DNA from: Fonsecaea monophora
Taxonomy: Eukaryota; Ascomycota; Eurotiomycetes; Chaetothyriales; Herpotrichiellaceae
Assembly: GCF_001642475.1 (NCBI RefSeq)
Contig: NW_019173976.1
Span: 124,001-188,000 of the forward strand
Length of the DNA stretch: 64,000 nucleotides
Direction of reading: 5' to 3'
Below are positions 31,917-42,889 of the stretch, piece by piece. Every line of letters begins with the position of its first letter. Within the stretch, counting starts at the first letter, position 1. The notes under the pieces are model-generated. The model made no database searches. It saw only the letters and a list, made by a program, of their open reading frames with translations, and was not told the DNA's origin. The translations under genes were made by a program, and so were the position numbers.

Positions 31917-33226
31917 ATGAACGCAGTATCAAGTATGAGCCAGGGGATGGGCTCGATGGGCTCGGGGATGTCACAGTATTGGAAGAAGCACATAGCCGGT
32001 AAAGTCACAGTGCCTCGCTGTGTCATGGTCAATGATATGCTAATGCGTTGCGTTAGACAGTGTTTGGCTTCGCCTTTTTGTATATCTGCTGGGCGCTCTG
32101 GCGATTCTGTTCCAAGGTAAGCATACATCCAATTTCATTGTACCTCCCCCATCATGAACCTAACATGATACTGACTTCTGGGTAAAGCTCTTGTCATTCT
32201 GGGCGACGTACCTGGAGCACAAGGTTCGGGGAGTGGGACGTCGGGATACTATCTTTTACAATTCAACTCCGTTGATGGACTGGCAACAACCCGGTTACGC
32301 ATCGGGTATACAGGTTTGTGGCTCCCTTTGACGCAAAAGAATGAGAATGGCCTGGAAACTCACCATGTTCTGTAGCAATGTGCTGTTCGCTCTCAAGTGG
32401 CCCGGAGCACTGCGCCATCACCGTCGGCAAAGACCACGCTTCCAGTATCCGATACCTGTCCATCGGGACCAACAACATCTACGACTTTGAATCCTTACCT
32501 GCTAACCAGACGCTCAACTCGGTGTTGTTTGAGGTAGCAGCATCCCTGCAGAATGATGTCTTCATTGTCTTCCCTGCCATCCCCGGCATGTTCCTGGCAC
32601 TCGGAGTCATTATGTTCGCCTTCTACGGCGCCCTGAACAAGCCTTGGGTCGGCCCAGCATCGTCATGGAGACAGTCACAACGGAACCGACGACTCGACAT
32701 CCTGCGGATCGTCATGATTGTGCTGATCGGACTCTCGGCCATCTTCGCCTTCGCCGCGGCAGTGTCGAACTCGCAGATGTTTGCGGCGGTCCAGCTCGCC
32801 ACGAGCCACAACGAGCAAGCCCCCGGCATCTTCCAGGTGACCAAAGGCAGTGCAGCCCTCGCACTACACTGGCTAGCGGTCATCTGGACCATCGGCTTCT
32901 TGATCGGTATCATCCAGACACACATCGAAATCAGCGCCGTCAAGATCAAGGTCAACCCTAGCGACACGGCCGGCACGACGGGCGGCAGCCAGTTCCAGGC
33001 GAATGGCAGCACAATCGAGAGAGCGTCACTCCTCAAGGATGCGGAACCTATGGCGATCAACCCAGCTGGTCTGGCTCCGCAAGTTCCCAATCCCAACTCA
33101 ACCAACGGTGCTGGAGGGGCTGGCGGACCCATGGGCGCACGAGGCGGTATGAGGGGCGGCGCTCGAGGAGGGGCTATGGGAATGCGGGGCAGAGGCGGCG
33201 CTATGGGCCGAGGGCGAGGCATGTAA
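31917..33226 (+). CDS. Fig1-like four-span membrane protein with RGG-box tail
   Basis: Four exons, 31917-31998, 32057-32116, 32188-32313 and 32376-33226, give 372 residues. The 60-base second exon supplies much of span 1 (VWLRLFVYLLGALAILFQ). An extracellular loop follows with LRIGYTAMCCSLSSGPEHC, resembling the conserved Cys block of Fig1-family Ca2+ regulators (PF12351). Three more spans come next: FIVFPAIPGMFLALGVIMFA, LRIVMIVLIGLSAIFAFAAA and LHWLAVIWTIGFLIGII. The cytoplasmic tail ends in Gly/Arg/Met repeats of RGG-box type from about residue 340. Fig1 proteins act in mating, cell fusion and Ca2+ entry at the plasma membrane. The RGG tail is not something I know from this family. Family assignment is moderate. 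Confidence 0.75.
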
Positions 33227-35471
33227 TACGACTACCGCAGCTATACCAATGTGGGCCAAGCTTATTTTGGGGGTGTATCTTATCTTTGCTTTTTTGGCGG
33301 CGGCGGTGGCAGCGGCGGCGATGGGTATATTATGGCAAAGTGGCTCCGAACGGCGACCAGGGGGTGGCAAAACACACAAGGGAAAATGTGCAAGGTATAT
33401 TAGATCAGCTTCCACAAGGAACCGAAGCTTATACGAACTCCGTAACAGACGGTACATTCCAGTCAAGCTGAGCTTGTTTTTTCTTTCCCCAGTGCATCTA
33501 AGCCTCTTGTCTGATTTGTTTCACCATCAGAGTAAAAACACCTTGCCCCATCTACTAAGCACAGTAAGTGTTTGGTGTGCTTTCAGCATTGCTGATTTGT
33601 ATGAAACAAACGACATGGTGAACTTACACTGGCAGCAGTTTCGGTCTCTAAGGTGTTGTCTACACACACCATGCCACTCCGTGTCTATATCAGGTCCTTG
33701 CGCGGATCGCAAGCTCCGGTAAATGGAGCATCTTGTAACTGCCTTCGACAAGGAGTGTTACTACTTTGTTCATTTTTCCAGCCCATTGCCCCCTCAAGCC
33801 TACAGGCTGATACCCCCCACTCCCCGTAAGCCTGACTGACGGTGGCCAAAGAGGCACTGTCAATGAAGGGCATTGGGATCTGTCTGCTCCTAGTGCCCCG
33901 AGTATGTAGAGAGCTGCGGTTGGATCGCTTCCCGATTGAACCGATCCTACTTGGGAATAGATCGGGGGACTAGCTCCCAATGGAGACTTTATTCCTGCCA
34001 ACGCCGATCAGCTGGCCACAACGGTTAGGCTCGGATAAAGACACGGCCATCAATTCAAACATACCAATCATGCACTGAACCATCTAGAATCTCACTGAGA
34101 GTTTTGGAAGCTTGTCAGATGAGGACAGGAGGGGAGAAGGAGGGGGGGGGGGGGTGGCTTGCTTGTCGCTTACTGACTGGCCGAACGAACCAAGTACGAG
34201 GTGCGAGTATTTACGATGGAGAGCCATCATGAACGCTGTTGGTTGGATGGCGCCAACACCGGGTCTGACCTGCCCTCCGCCGGCTAATAGTGTGTGTGTG
34301 TGGTTTCGAGGGATCGAGGGATGCACGACCTATCAAGCCTTCGTTGCCTCGTGACTTACGTTGACCAGCCCCCGCCGCCGAGAGATATGTCGGAGTGCTT
34401 AATCCAGGTTGGGTAAGGACCTAATAAGAGCTAAGACAAATAGTCAAAATGAGCCGTGTGTGTACTTGTAATCAAAAAAGACCAGAGACGGCGCTTATAC
34501 CGAGTTCGGTAGAGGCACTCTGTATATTGATTACGCGCTAATCCATATCGGGAAGATTATACCATTATTCTCCCGGGGGCCAAACTCAATCGTCATTAAT
34601 TGTGGGGACTTGCCCTGTTTGGAGGACCTCTCGTTCAACCTACCATATACGGAGGGGTCGGAGGGCCACATGCCCCCATGCGCCCTGCCATACCTCCGAT
34701 TCCCCCAAAAGTGCTCGAGCCCAGACCCATGGCTCGCTGCCCCCAGATAAGGCCTGCCGCAGCAATGCCTATTTTCACATCAGAACGACTTACTCGTACT
34801 GGGTCGGTTATGGGTACTGCATGTATGGAAAGCAAAAAGCAGGTTTTCTTCTTGTTTTTTTTCTTCTTGTTGTAACTCACTAACGGCGCACCGCCCGATC
34901 TTACGCCCTATTTTCTTTCCCACCTTTGACCAACTTTCATCTTATAGGGCAAGGTGGCAGTCCCAGTGGGGCACACCCGCCTGGTGTCCGCAGGGCGTCG
35001 GTCTCGCGTGTTTCGGCGTTGCGGACCATCCCATGTATGGCCACGTCAGGTCGCTGCCATATCTTGGACATTTTCTGTCGGGCGGTTCTGGCGGCGGTTA
35101 ACTCCGCCGCATTATCTGACGAATGGTCATCCCACTTCATGATGCTCGAGCCTCGTGACGAACGCATTCTTCCTCCTGCAGTTTGGGAGTCATGTTACTC
35201 ATTCGGTCACTAAGTCATTGAAAAAGGGGGGAAAATGTATGGACAGAACCCCTCCAAGATAGAGACGTTTATAGGTCATTCTTCTTCTGACACGGGCAAA
35301 GCGCCCTTCATTCCTCTCGGGGAGTCCAGTCACCAGTACCGAGTAGGTAGCCAAGCTGTGATCGGCAATGCCCCAGTTTCAAAAACGAAATCAGACAAAA
35401 ATAAACTCCAACTTTGGTTCCCCTCCCTCCTAACCCAAACCCCCGCCATAACTAAACATTAAAATGTTTTT
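33227..35471. other. 2.2-kb intergenic region
   Basis: The longest gap in the window. It has a GGC-rich patch near 33296-33322, a run of about 13 G near 34142-34154 and a short TG repeat near 34288. No coding frame with family resemblance was found; small open frames near 34600-34880 lack support. Confidence 0.5.
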
Positions 35472-36658
35472 TTATCTAAATTCTTCGCCGTAGCCATAAT
35501 AGTCATCCTCGCGATCACGGTCGCGGTCGCGCGGGTCCACCAGCATCCGCCGGGACGAAAAGCCGTCCCAGTAACTCGAATCGGGAGGGCTCATGTAGTA
35601 CGGGGCCTTCCTCCGCTTGAACATGACGGGCGGCATGTCGTATGCTTCGGGCTCTCGCAGTCGAGTGTGAGTTCGCCGGCTAGGCCCGACGCAGAGGGTG
35701 ATGCTTGACGTCAAGGTCGAGATGAGGAGCAGCGCGACCGCGATCCACACCAGGGCTAGAAAGGCATTGCCTTGTTTGGCCGAGACGCCAATGTCCTCGC
35801 CGTTGGCGTTGACGCCGTTGACGACAATGGTGATAATAGCCGTCGTGATGCCGGCACAGATTGTCAGACTCAGTAAAGCAAGCTGCATTGGTCCTGTCAG
35901 CATTGTGTCTGCCCAGGGGGTCAGAGGACATTATCACTAGGGAGACCTACCACAGATGTGATGAGGAGGAACTTGACGGCCGTTCTGTTGGTGGTGAACA
36001 AACACCACAGCGCCGCCAGAGACGCAAGGATCAGGCAAGCAAGTCCAATGATAAAGAATACGATCATGGCTGACCCTGCAGACTGTGCATACACAAAGGC
36101 ACTGGTGATACCGTTCGGCCAGTCCAGGTCGTCGAACGAAATATCCTCCCCGAGGGCGCTGCCGAGGTCCTTCATGGCTTTCTCCAGGATATCAACGAGG
36201 TCGAAATGCCGCGTCAATGACGGCTTCTCGCACCGAGTAATGACGGCGTTCGCATCGTCGTCCTGGTACGACGGCAGGTAGCTGCCCTCGCAGTAGTTGA
36301 TGACATAGACCGAGTAGTATTCGAAGACATCCAGTTCAGCATACCCCACATTGAGGGTCCCGTTGACGACGGCGGTCCCGTTTACCGTGAGGACGCCGTC
36401 AACGAACTCGACACAATTGCATCCGTTGCCGGTGCCGTTGTTGAATTTAGTATGTGCTATTTGTGATATGTTGAGCTGGATTGATTGAGAGGTCAGCTAA
36501 CTTATCCGAGAGAGATTGGAAAGCATGATGCAACAACTTACACTAAACATATCAATATCGGCCAGTGTGGTGGTGGTGTACCCGGCCAGCAGACATACGA
36601 AAGTCAAGCCCGTGGCAGCGAGCGCCGAAAGCAGCGTCAACAACGGGGAGACTCTCAT
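35472..36658 (-). CDS. SUR7/PalI-family cortical membrane protein
   Basis: Three exons, 36658-36542, 36475-35951 and 35882-35472, give 350 residues. Span 1 is at the N-terminus (LLTLLSALAATGLTFVCLLA). A long extracellular loop carries CNC, several N-glycosylation sites and the family's aromatic block YYSVYVINYCEG. Three further spans follow: MIVFFIIGLACLILASLAAL, LLSLTICAGITTAIITIVV and FLALVWIAVALLLISTLTSS. The tail is charged and Tyr-rich, with DRDRDRED near the end. SUR7 proteins sit in eisosome/MCC patches of the plasma membrane; PalI relatives sense ambient pH. Four-span topology and the NYC motif support the family; which subgroup is unclear. Confidence 0.82.
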
Positions 36659-37887
36659 GGTCTACCCTGGCCTTTGCCCAGCCCGGCACAAAAGCAAGTG
36701 GTATAACAAGTTTGTGAATGGGACAGGGTGCGAATACAGATGGCGGACTGGCTTCTCTCTCTCGCCGGGTTGTGTAAAGAGCGTGTTCACCGTGTTCAAG
36801 GAAAACGCCGAGAAAAGAAAAAAAGAACTCGTAAAGAGTGACTGATAGGTGCTGCAAGAGAGTGTGAGCAAATGCGAAAAGAATGGGCAAAAGTGAGCAC
36901 CCCGACCACGATTAAACTTAAGAGAGACACGGTCAATGCTGTATTGCCCCCAAAGGGCTATGGGTTATGGGCTGTGTAGATGGGGAGGGGGGGTTAGAAG
37001 AGAGACTATGACAAGTGTACAGCCTTGAGACGGATGCGCGGTCTAGTCAATCCCCGGTTCCTTGTACGAGGAGGTACAGCTTGTATCCATCATTCACTGG
37101 GCCAGACAGTCAGTAAGTCTGTCCGTTAGTCAATCGTTGTGCCGATCAAGGGGCCGATGTCCTTTTGCCGCGTTGCCACATGAAGCATTAGTCTTGTCCC
37201 CCGCTTTGCCCAAAAATACATCCTCCTACTGGCGCCACCTGTAATCAGTAGATATGGTGAGATGCCTTATTTAAGCTGACCCTCTCTGGCCAGTCAGGAT
37301 ACCCTACTATAGTTGCGGCTTCTAAATCGGTTGGCCGCAATGGAGCCAACCCTCCATGGCTTGCGCCACATTCACTCCGGAACTTACCTTTTGTGGCCTG
37401 GGGAGTATTTTCTGCCCTGCCTATCGGCGGCTCTAGATGGTTGCAGGGGTTTGTAGACATTTGGAGTTGTAATAACGGCGCTTGGCATGGCCGTCGTCTT
37501 CCGTTGATATCGAGTCTCGCGTATGGCACAGAACAAAGGTGAATCAGAATCAGTATGAGTAGCATTTGAACTATCTTCAAGGACCAACATGAAAGCCTCC
37601 CTAACCAGATGTTCGACTTCTTGTCCTACGCCAGCTTCAATGGTCTACATGGTATTCATTCAATCATCAAACAGAGTTCCGCATAGACTCAAAGAAATAG
37701 TTTTGATACCAAGGTTTACAAAAATGAGTGTTCTCCTCCGCGGGCATGTTACAGACGACATGGTGCATTTTCTCCGTCATGATGAAATATAATGTTTAGT
37801 TTCCCCCCAGCATAAACGTAGAACACCAGTAGACACAAAATACATTTGACAACGCGTTAGTTCCCCTCGGTCCTGGCTTTGGGGTCA
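36659..37887. other. Intergenic
   Basis: About 1.2 kb upstream of SUR7 and downstream of the Tyr/Asp-rich gene. No gene recognised. Confidence 0.5.
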
Positions 37888-38847
37888 TTACGCTCGTTCA
37901 GGAGACGGAGCTAGAAATCCTATACCCCTTCCTCTCATCGCATCGTACCCAGCTATGGGCGAGCTCCCGGCGGCTGAAGGAGATCTGTTGAGGCTGATAT
38001 TGGCCGTCAGACTGGGACTGCGAGGTATTGGGCGCGAGCCAGCAGGGGGGACAATAACGGGTGTGGTCGGTCTCGTGCGGTCTCTTGGTTTGCCAGGGGT
38101 TTTCCAGAAAAGATTGTGGAAGAAGGACTCTGTCGGAGTCGGTGTAAGGGCAGACTTGGTGTGTTCGGAATCGATGGGCTTCACGCTCAGGCTCTGGTTG
38201 CGGTTGATGCCCATGGCCCGCGACTCGAATGGGAAGCCCGCGGGAATCAACGGTGTGCCTGTGCGAAGCACTGGAAGAACGGCAATATTTGGGGTTGGGG
38301 GAGACAGCGGTGGGATGGGAAGTAGCGGAGGTGTGGGAGGGACAGGGAATGTGTGGGTGATGGTCCTCGTCGACGAGTGATGGTGGTCGACGTGGCTGCT
38401 GGAATGATGTGATGATTCAGAGTCCCTCCTGGTAGCCAGCATTAGGATACAATGGATCAAACACGGCGACAATGCCTCACCTTACCAGGAGTTGCTCCCA
38501 TAGTATTGCTGTTGATGATGATGGTCGGACTGGTAGTTGTTGTTGCCCTGAGAGTAGCCATGATGGTAGTTGTTCTCATACGATGCATCATACTGGCTTC
38601 CATAGTGATTTTCGGAAGCACCGTAGCTGCGATCCCCCCCATGCATGTACTCCTGGCCCTCATTGTAGTGGTTGTGGTAGTACTCTGGTGATTCTTCCTC
38701 TTGGTACCAGTAGTCGTCCTCCCAGTACCCATCATCGTAGTCGTAGTCCCCTCCATAGCCCTGACCCCATCCATCATGACTGTAGTCGTTGTAGTCGTCG
38801 TCGTCGTAGTCGTAGTCGTAGTTGTGGTGGTAATAGCTGTAGTCCAT
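37888..38847 (-). CDS. Tyr/Asp-rich low-complexity protein, unknown function
   Basis: Two exons, 38847-38486 and 38428-37888, give 300 residues. The first exon encodes a prion-like half dominated by Tyr, Asp, His, Gly and Asn (MDYSYYHHNYDYDYDDDDYN, later HHHQQQYYGSNSW). The second exon encodes a Pro/Ser/Thr-rich, mildly basic half, with PPLLPIPPLSPPTP and SPSLTANISLNRSPSAAGSS, ending GRGIGFLAPSPERA. The intron falls near the change of composition. There is no membrane span or signal peptide. Repeated short Ser-Pro sites could be kinase targets. Tyr-rich acidic sequence is typical of proteins that form condensates, but no function is known. Confidence 0.72.
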
Positions 38848-39997
38848 GGTGACGAAAGTCAGATCTAGACTCGTCTCTAGATTTGGCTTGTGCAAAGAAA
38901 AAGTAAAATATCCTGTTGGATATGGATAGAAAATGTACCTTCTTCAATGACGTATCTATACGAAAAGAATGTGTGTTGGCCCTGAGATTGTGGTTTGATA
39001 AAGAAAAGAGTGACTATTATGCAAAGTAAAGCACCCTTCCCACGGCTGTCTGACCTTGGATCGAATGTGATCTATTTCTACTGGCAAAGGACGGTGCCTC
39101 TCGGCCCGACAGACATGTAGACTACCCTAAGCCAATTGAGGCATAGGGAATAGCCGATGGGTTCACGAAGGACACCCGTATGCAGCGTGGCTTGCTTGGA
39201 GCACCTGCTAAGCCTCGTGCACCTGGCACCGCAGATGGACATGCCCAATATTAGTGACATTGGTGATAATGGCGACATTGGCTGAGAGGGGCATCCACAA
39301 CCAGGTCGGGTAAAAACCACTCGGGGTCCTGACACAAACTCGGCTTAAGAATAGAGTATAAGCTTTTGACTTCGCCTTGACCCATAAGCGAAGCAGGAGG
39401 AAGGAAGGGGGGAGTATAGCCCAAGAGGTATGCAGCTTAGCTTATCCTCTTGTCGCCGAGGACCCGCAGCTGATACTTGGCCAAAGGAGGGGAATTAGAA
39501 GAGGGGTGGATTGGCTGGGTCATTACATTCTATTTCAAGGATCCACTATATGATTACCAGACACGCTCGGAATAATGCTGACCTGTAACCAGTCTGCCAG
39601 TCTGCCAGTCAAAGCAAGTTGTGTTGCACGGCAGTGGATCCTCTGACGGCTGCCCGTCCCGCGAATGGCATAGACTTTGCTCCACTCTGTAACCATCTTG
39701 TTTGGCAATCATACTAGCCAAAAGCGTCTTGGGATGGATGGTCGTTTCTTCCCAGCGGACACCAGCGGACGCTCAGCATGTGAGTAAAGCGTTGGAGGAC
39801 GACATTACTGATTTCCACCCACCCCGGGCCCCCCAAACCAACTAATCGTAATCACTTGATCTAGAAGGATCTATTATCTCATGTCAAACAATACCATTCT
39901 CGATATTCTCTCAGAAAAGACGTGCTTTGAACTGCGCAAAACAAACAGACGCTGGATTAGTTCACCTTCCTATACAAGTACACGGCTGAAACACGTT
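38848..39997. other. Intergenic
   Basis: About 1.15 kb between two low-complexity genes on the same strand. Nothing coding recognised. Confidence 0.5.
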
Positions 39998-41647
39998 CTA
40001 ACCCCTCTGCCGCTCCCAAAAGGCGCTGGCCTGGCCAGATCCAATGGTGGGAATGTACAGGAAAGGATCTGGTTTCTGCTCTGCAGGCAATCCCCCTTTG
40101 TACTGCTGACTCAAGGGGTTAAACTGGATGTCAGGGTGCCTCGGTGAGAGTGGCGGCGGTGGTGGCAGGCTCTCGTCCTCGTCTTCGCAGGTCTCATCTT
40201 CCCATTCCTCCTCCTCTTCGTCTTCCTTCCCTGACCAGACTCGATCAGCACTAGTTCGGGGGCTGAATGTAGTCGTACCCGCACGTCTCATGGAGGGAAT
40301 CGCATCTTCTCCTCTTTCCCTGTCTTTATCTGTTGGCTCCTCGTCCAAGCTCGTAGGAGGCGGCCGGTATGGCACGTACTGTGTCTTGGGGCTTTGGCTG
40401 GCAGCGTAGCGTGGGATCTCAGAATATCCGGGCAGCGCGTCGTTTGGTGGCGGGGGGAGGAAAAAGAGGTTGTCTTCGGGGTGATGGCGCAGTTGAGTTT
40501 GCTCTTCGTAATTTGGGAGCTGATCGTCGTCATCCGGATATGCAAGGTCTTCCAGAGGTTTACTCTTTTCCGGGTCTTGATGCTCTTGATGCTCTTCATG
40601 TTCTTGCAGATGGCCGTGTTCTTCTTCCAGATCTGCATAATGGTCCAAATCTGCGCCGTCATGCTCTTCCCAATACCCATGCTCGTCCATATCTGCGTAG
40701 TGGTCCAAATCTTCGTGATCATGCTCATCCAGATAATCATGCTCGTCCAGATCAGCGTAATCGTCATGTGGATGGTCTGGGTCCTCGTCGAGGTATTCAT
40801 CGTCCAGGTCGTAAAGCGCGACTTCATCGACGACCTCCTGGTTTTGGTCATCTGAGACAAGTCCGTAATCCGGCTCTTCATGCCACTCACCTCCTGCTCC
40901 GTCTGTGCCTTGGTGATAGTGATAGTTCTCTGCACCTGGATCCCAGTCGTTGTATTCCTGATCGTAATACTCATCGCCGTACTCTTGGCTTTCGGGATAC
41001 TGGTGGTTCCCGTAGTTGTTGCTGTTGGGACCGTTGTAGGCTGCCCGTGGATAGCTGCTAGCATTGGTGTTCTCAGCCTCGCCCATTGCATATGTCTCGT
41101 TGCCATAGCCGGACGGGTCGTCCCCATTGTATTCGGTGTACTCTTCTCCCTCATACGTCTCATCGCCGTTGTCTGGCTCATTGTATGCCCCAGACATGTA
41201 GTGCTCTTCATAGTAGTTCTCCGCTGCGGTCGAGGGATCGTACTCAGCAGGATACTCATCATCATAGCCATTGCCGTATTCATATTGGTCTTCTTCATAT
41301 TCATGTTCTTTGTTCTCTTCCCCTGTGTAGTTTCCTTCATGATCCGCATATTCTGTTCCCGCGGCATACGACTCGTTGTACGCGTCCTCCTCGTAGTATT
41401 CGTAGCCATTGTCCTCTTCCTGCTCCGGGTATTGTTCATGTTCTCCCTGCGTCTTGTGGTCTTCGCCATGGTCATGGTCATGGTCATGGTCGTCGTCGCC
41501 AGCCTGCGAGGATGCGTTCCCCTCCTTCTTGCCGCCAAGGATGTAGTCGGTCAAGTGTTTGACGACGCGAGATCTATCGCCGCTAGCAACGGCGTCTAGC
41601 AGTCGCGCGTATTCTTGAATTTCATCACGCCAATCCTCGTCGGGCAT
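39998..41647 (-). CDS. Glu/Asp/Tyr/His-rich acidic protein, unknown function
   Basis: Single exon, 549 residues. The first 40 residues look foldable (EIQEYARLLDAVASGDRSRV, then VKHLTDYILGGKK), possibly a small helical pair. Then comes DDDHDHDHDHGEDH and about 330 residues dominated by Glu, Asp, Tyr, Asn and Gly. Near 290-340 a repeat of form LDHYADMDEHGYWEEHDG recurs with changes. A Pro-rich C-terminal third carries PPPPNDALPGYSEIP, a SPRTSADRVWSG segment, another acidic run and PPPPPLSPRHPDIQFNPLSQ. The last part looks like short interaction motifs in disorder. Composition is close to the neighbour at 37888-38847. No known domain recognised. Confidence 0.75.
   Translation of the reverse strand: MPDEDWRDEIQEYARLLDAVASGDRSRVVKHLTDYILGGKKEGNASSQAGDDDHDHDHDHGEDHKTQGEHEQYPEQEEDNGYEYYEEDAYNESYAAGTEYADHEGNYTGEENKEHEYEEDQYEYGNGYDDEYPAEYDPSTAAENYYEEHYMSGAYNEPDNGDETYEGEEYTEYNGDDPSGYGNETYAMGEAENTNASSYPRAAYNGPNSNNYGNHQYPESQEYGDEYYDQEYNDWDPGAENYHYHQGTDGAGGEWHEEPDYGLVSDDQNQEVVDEVALYDLDDEYLDEDPDHPHDDYADLDEHDYLDEHDHEDLDHYADMDEHGYWEEHDGADLDHYADLEEEHGHLQEHEEHQEHQDPEKSKPLEDLAYPDDDDQLPNYEEQTQLRHHPEDNLFFLPPPPNDALPGYSEIPRYAASQSPKTQYVPYRPPPTSLDEEPTDKDRERGEDAIPSMRRAGTTTFSPRTSADRVWSGKEDEEEEEWEDETCEDEDESLPPPPPLSPRHPDIQFNPLSQQYKGGLPAEQKPDPFLYIPTIGSGQASAFWERQRG
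40615..40775 (-). repeat. Degenerate coding repeat, Leu-Asp-Glu-His units
   Basis: Several imperfect units of about 36-57 bases encode variants of DLDEHDYLDEHDHEDLDHYA on the minus strand. Phrases such as TCATGCTCGTCCA(G/T)ATC recur on the plus strand. Confidence 0.65.
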
Positions 41648-42889
41648 TGCTCATTTTGTTGAAATTCCCGTGGAAGCACTGCACATTTCATCCTGCCCAT
41701 GCACGTACGTTAGCAAAAGTCGGGGCTCCTTGTACCGGGGACAAGGGGACATTCTTACGCCGGAGTTTGGAGTTGAACATGGTTCAGAGATGTGGGAGTT
41801 GTTCACGTAAGGGCGCAGAAGTAAGTCGGGATGGCTGTGACATGCGTTCCGATATGCGTCAGAAATAGGGCCTTCACCAGGTTGTCGTGTCGCGCTTAGG
41901 GCTACTTGCCAACTGTGTCCAAGTCGGATACTGGGCTTAGAATGCATCCCACAGCCTCCTTTGGTGATTGACACTCTACTCTACAAACTCCAAGAAAAGT
42001 AAGCCCATCATTTACGAATACAAAGTACAAGAGCGAAAAATAGAAGCGCCCAGAGAGAAATCCGCCCTCCCTCACCTCAGAATAGCTTGTAGCATAGCCA
42101 GCATACAATTGGGACAAGCCAGCGGCGGGCGATGTGGGTTCATACTCGTTCGGTATCTTTGACGACCCACAATAGTATTATGCCACTATTACTGAGGGTC
42201 CCCGCCTGAGCAAATCAAATACGGGCCACTAGTGATGTGATGAGTGGTGGTATTTTTTCGGGATCCGGCGGCGGGGGCTGAACAGGGAGTGTACCTCGTA
42301 GGTATCCATCCATCCTCCTCTTCTCGCTTAATCCGGAGCGCTATGCCTCAGACCTGGTCCAACGTTGGTTTGAGGCGAGGCGCAATACTGGGGTGAGCAT
42401 TGTGGCTTTGGGATCCTCTCTCCACCATCCTACCAATACTCGCCCCGTACTTCGTATAGGGAAGAAGAAGGGAAAGAAAAGAGAGCTATTATCACATCCA
42501 AAGCTAAAATTAGTTGCAGCTTTTCCATTCGCGCCAGGCACATGGAAATGCCATGATGACTACGTTTCTGGCTGGGCCCACGGGTCTCCAGAGGATGAGC
42601 AAGAAGGAGAGCAGAAGACAGACAGCGACCAGGAAAAACCCAGGAAAGTCATCTGCTCAGATTACGGTCCGAATTTAGAAAACGGTCTGGCTATAAGGAT
42701 TCACAGAATCCTTTTCCTCTTCCCCGTCCTCACTACTCAATCAGACATTTCAACACAAATAAAACATCAGAGACACATCCTCCTCAAAGGTTCACCAAAG
42801 CCACCTCAGACCTTTTATAGAAGCTCTGATAAAATCACTCTTCATCTTTCCCTCTCACAGAGTACAAACCGAAATCACATCACGCAAGA
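41648..42889. other. Divergent intergenic region
   Basis: About 1.2 kb between two divergent low-complexity genes, a possible shared promoter. No gene recognised. Confidence 0.5.

Noticed and set aside
40288..41599. Long frames on both strands overlapping the Glu/Asp/Tyr-rich gene
   Set aside because: Low-complexity shadows; only the 39998-41647 frame has a foldable start and mixed C-terminus.
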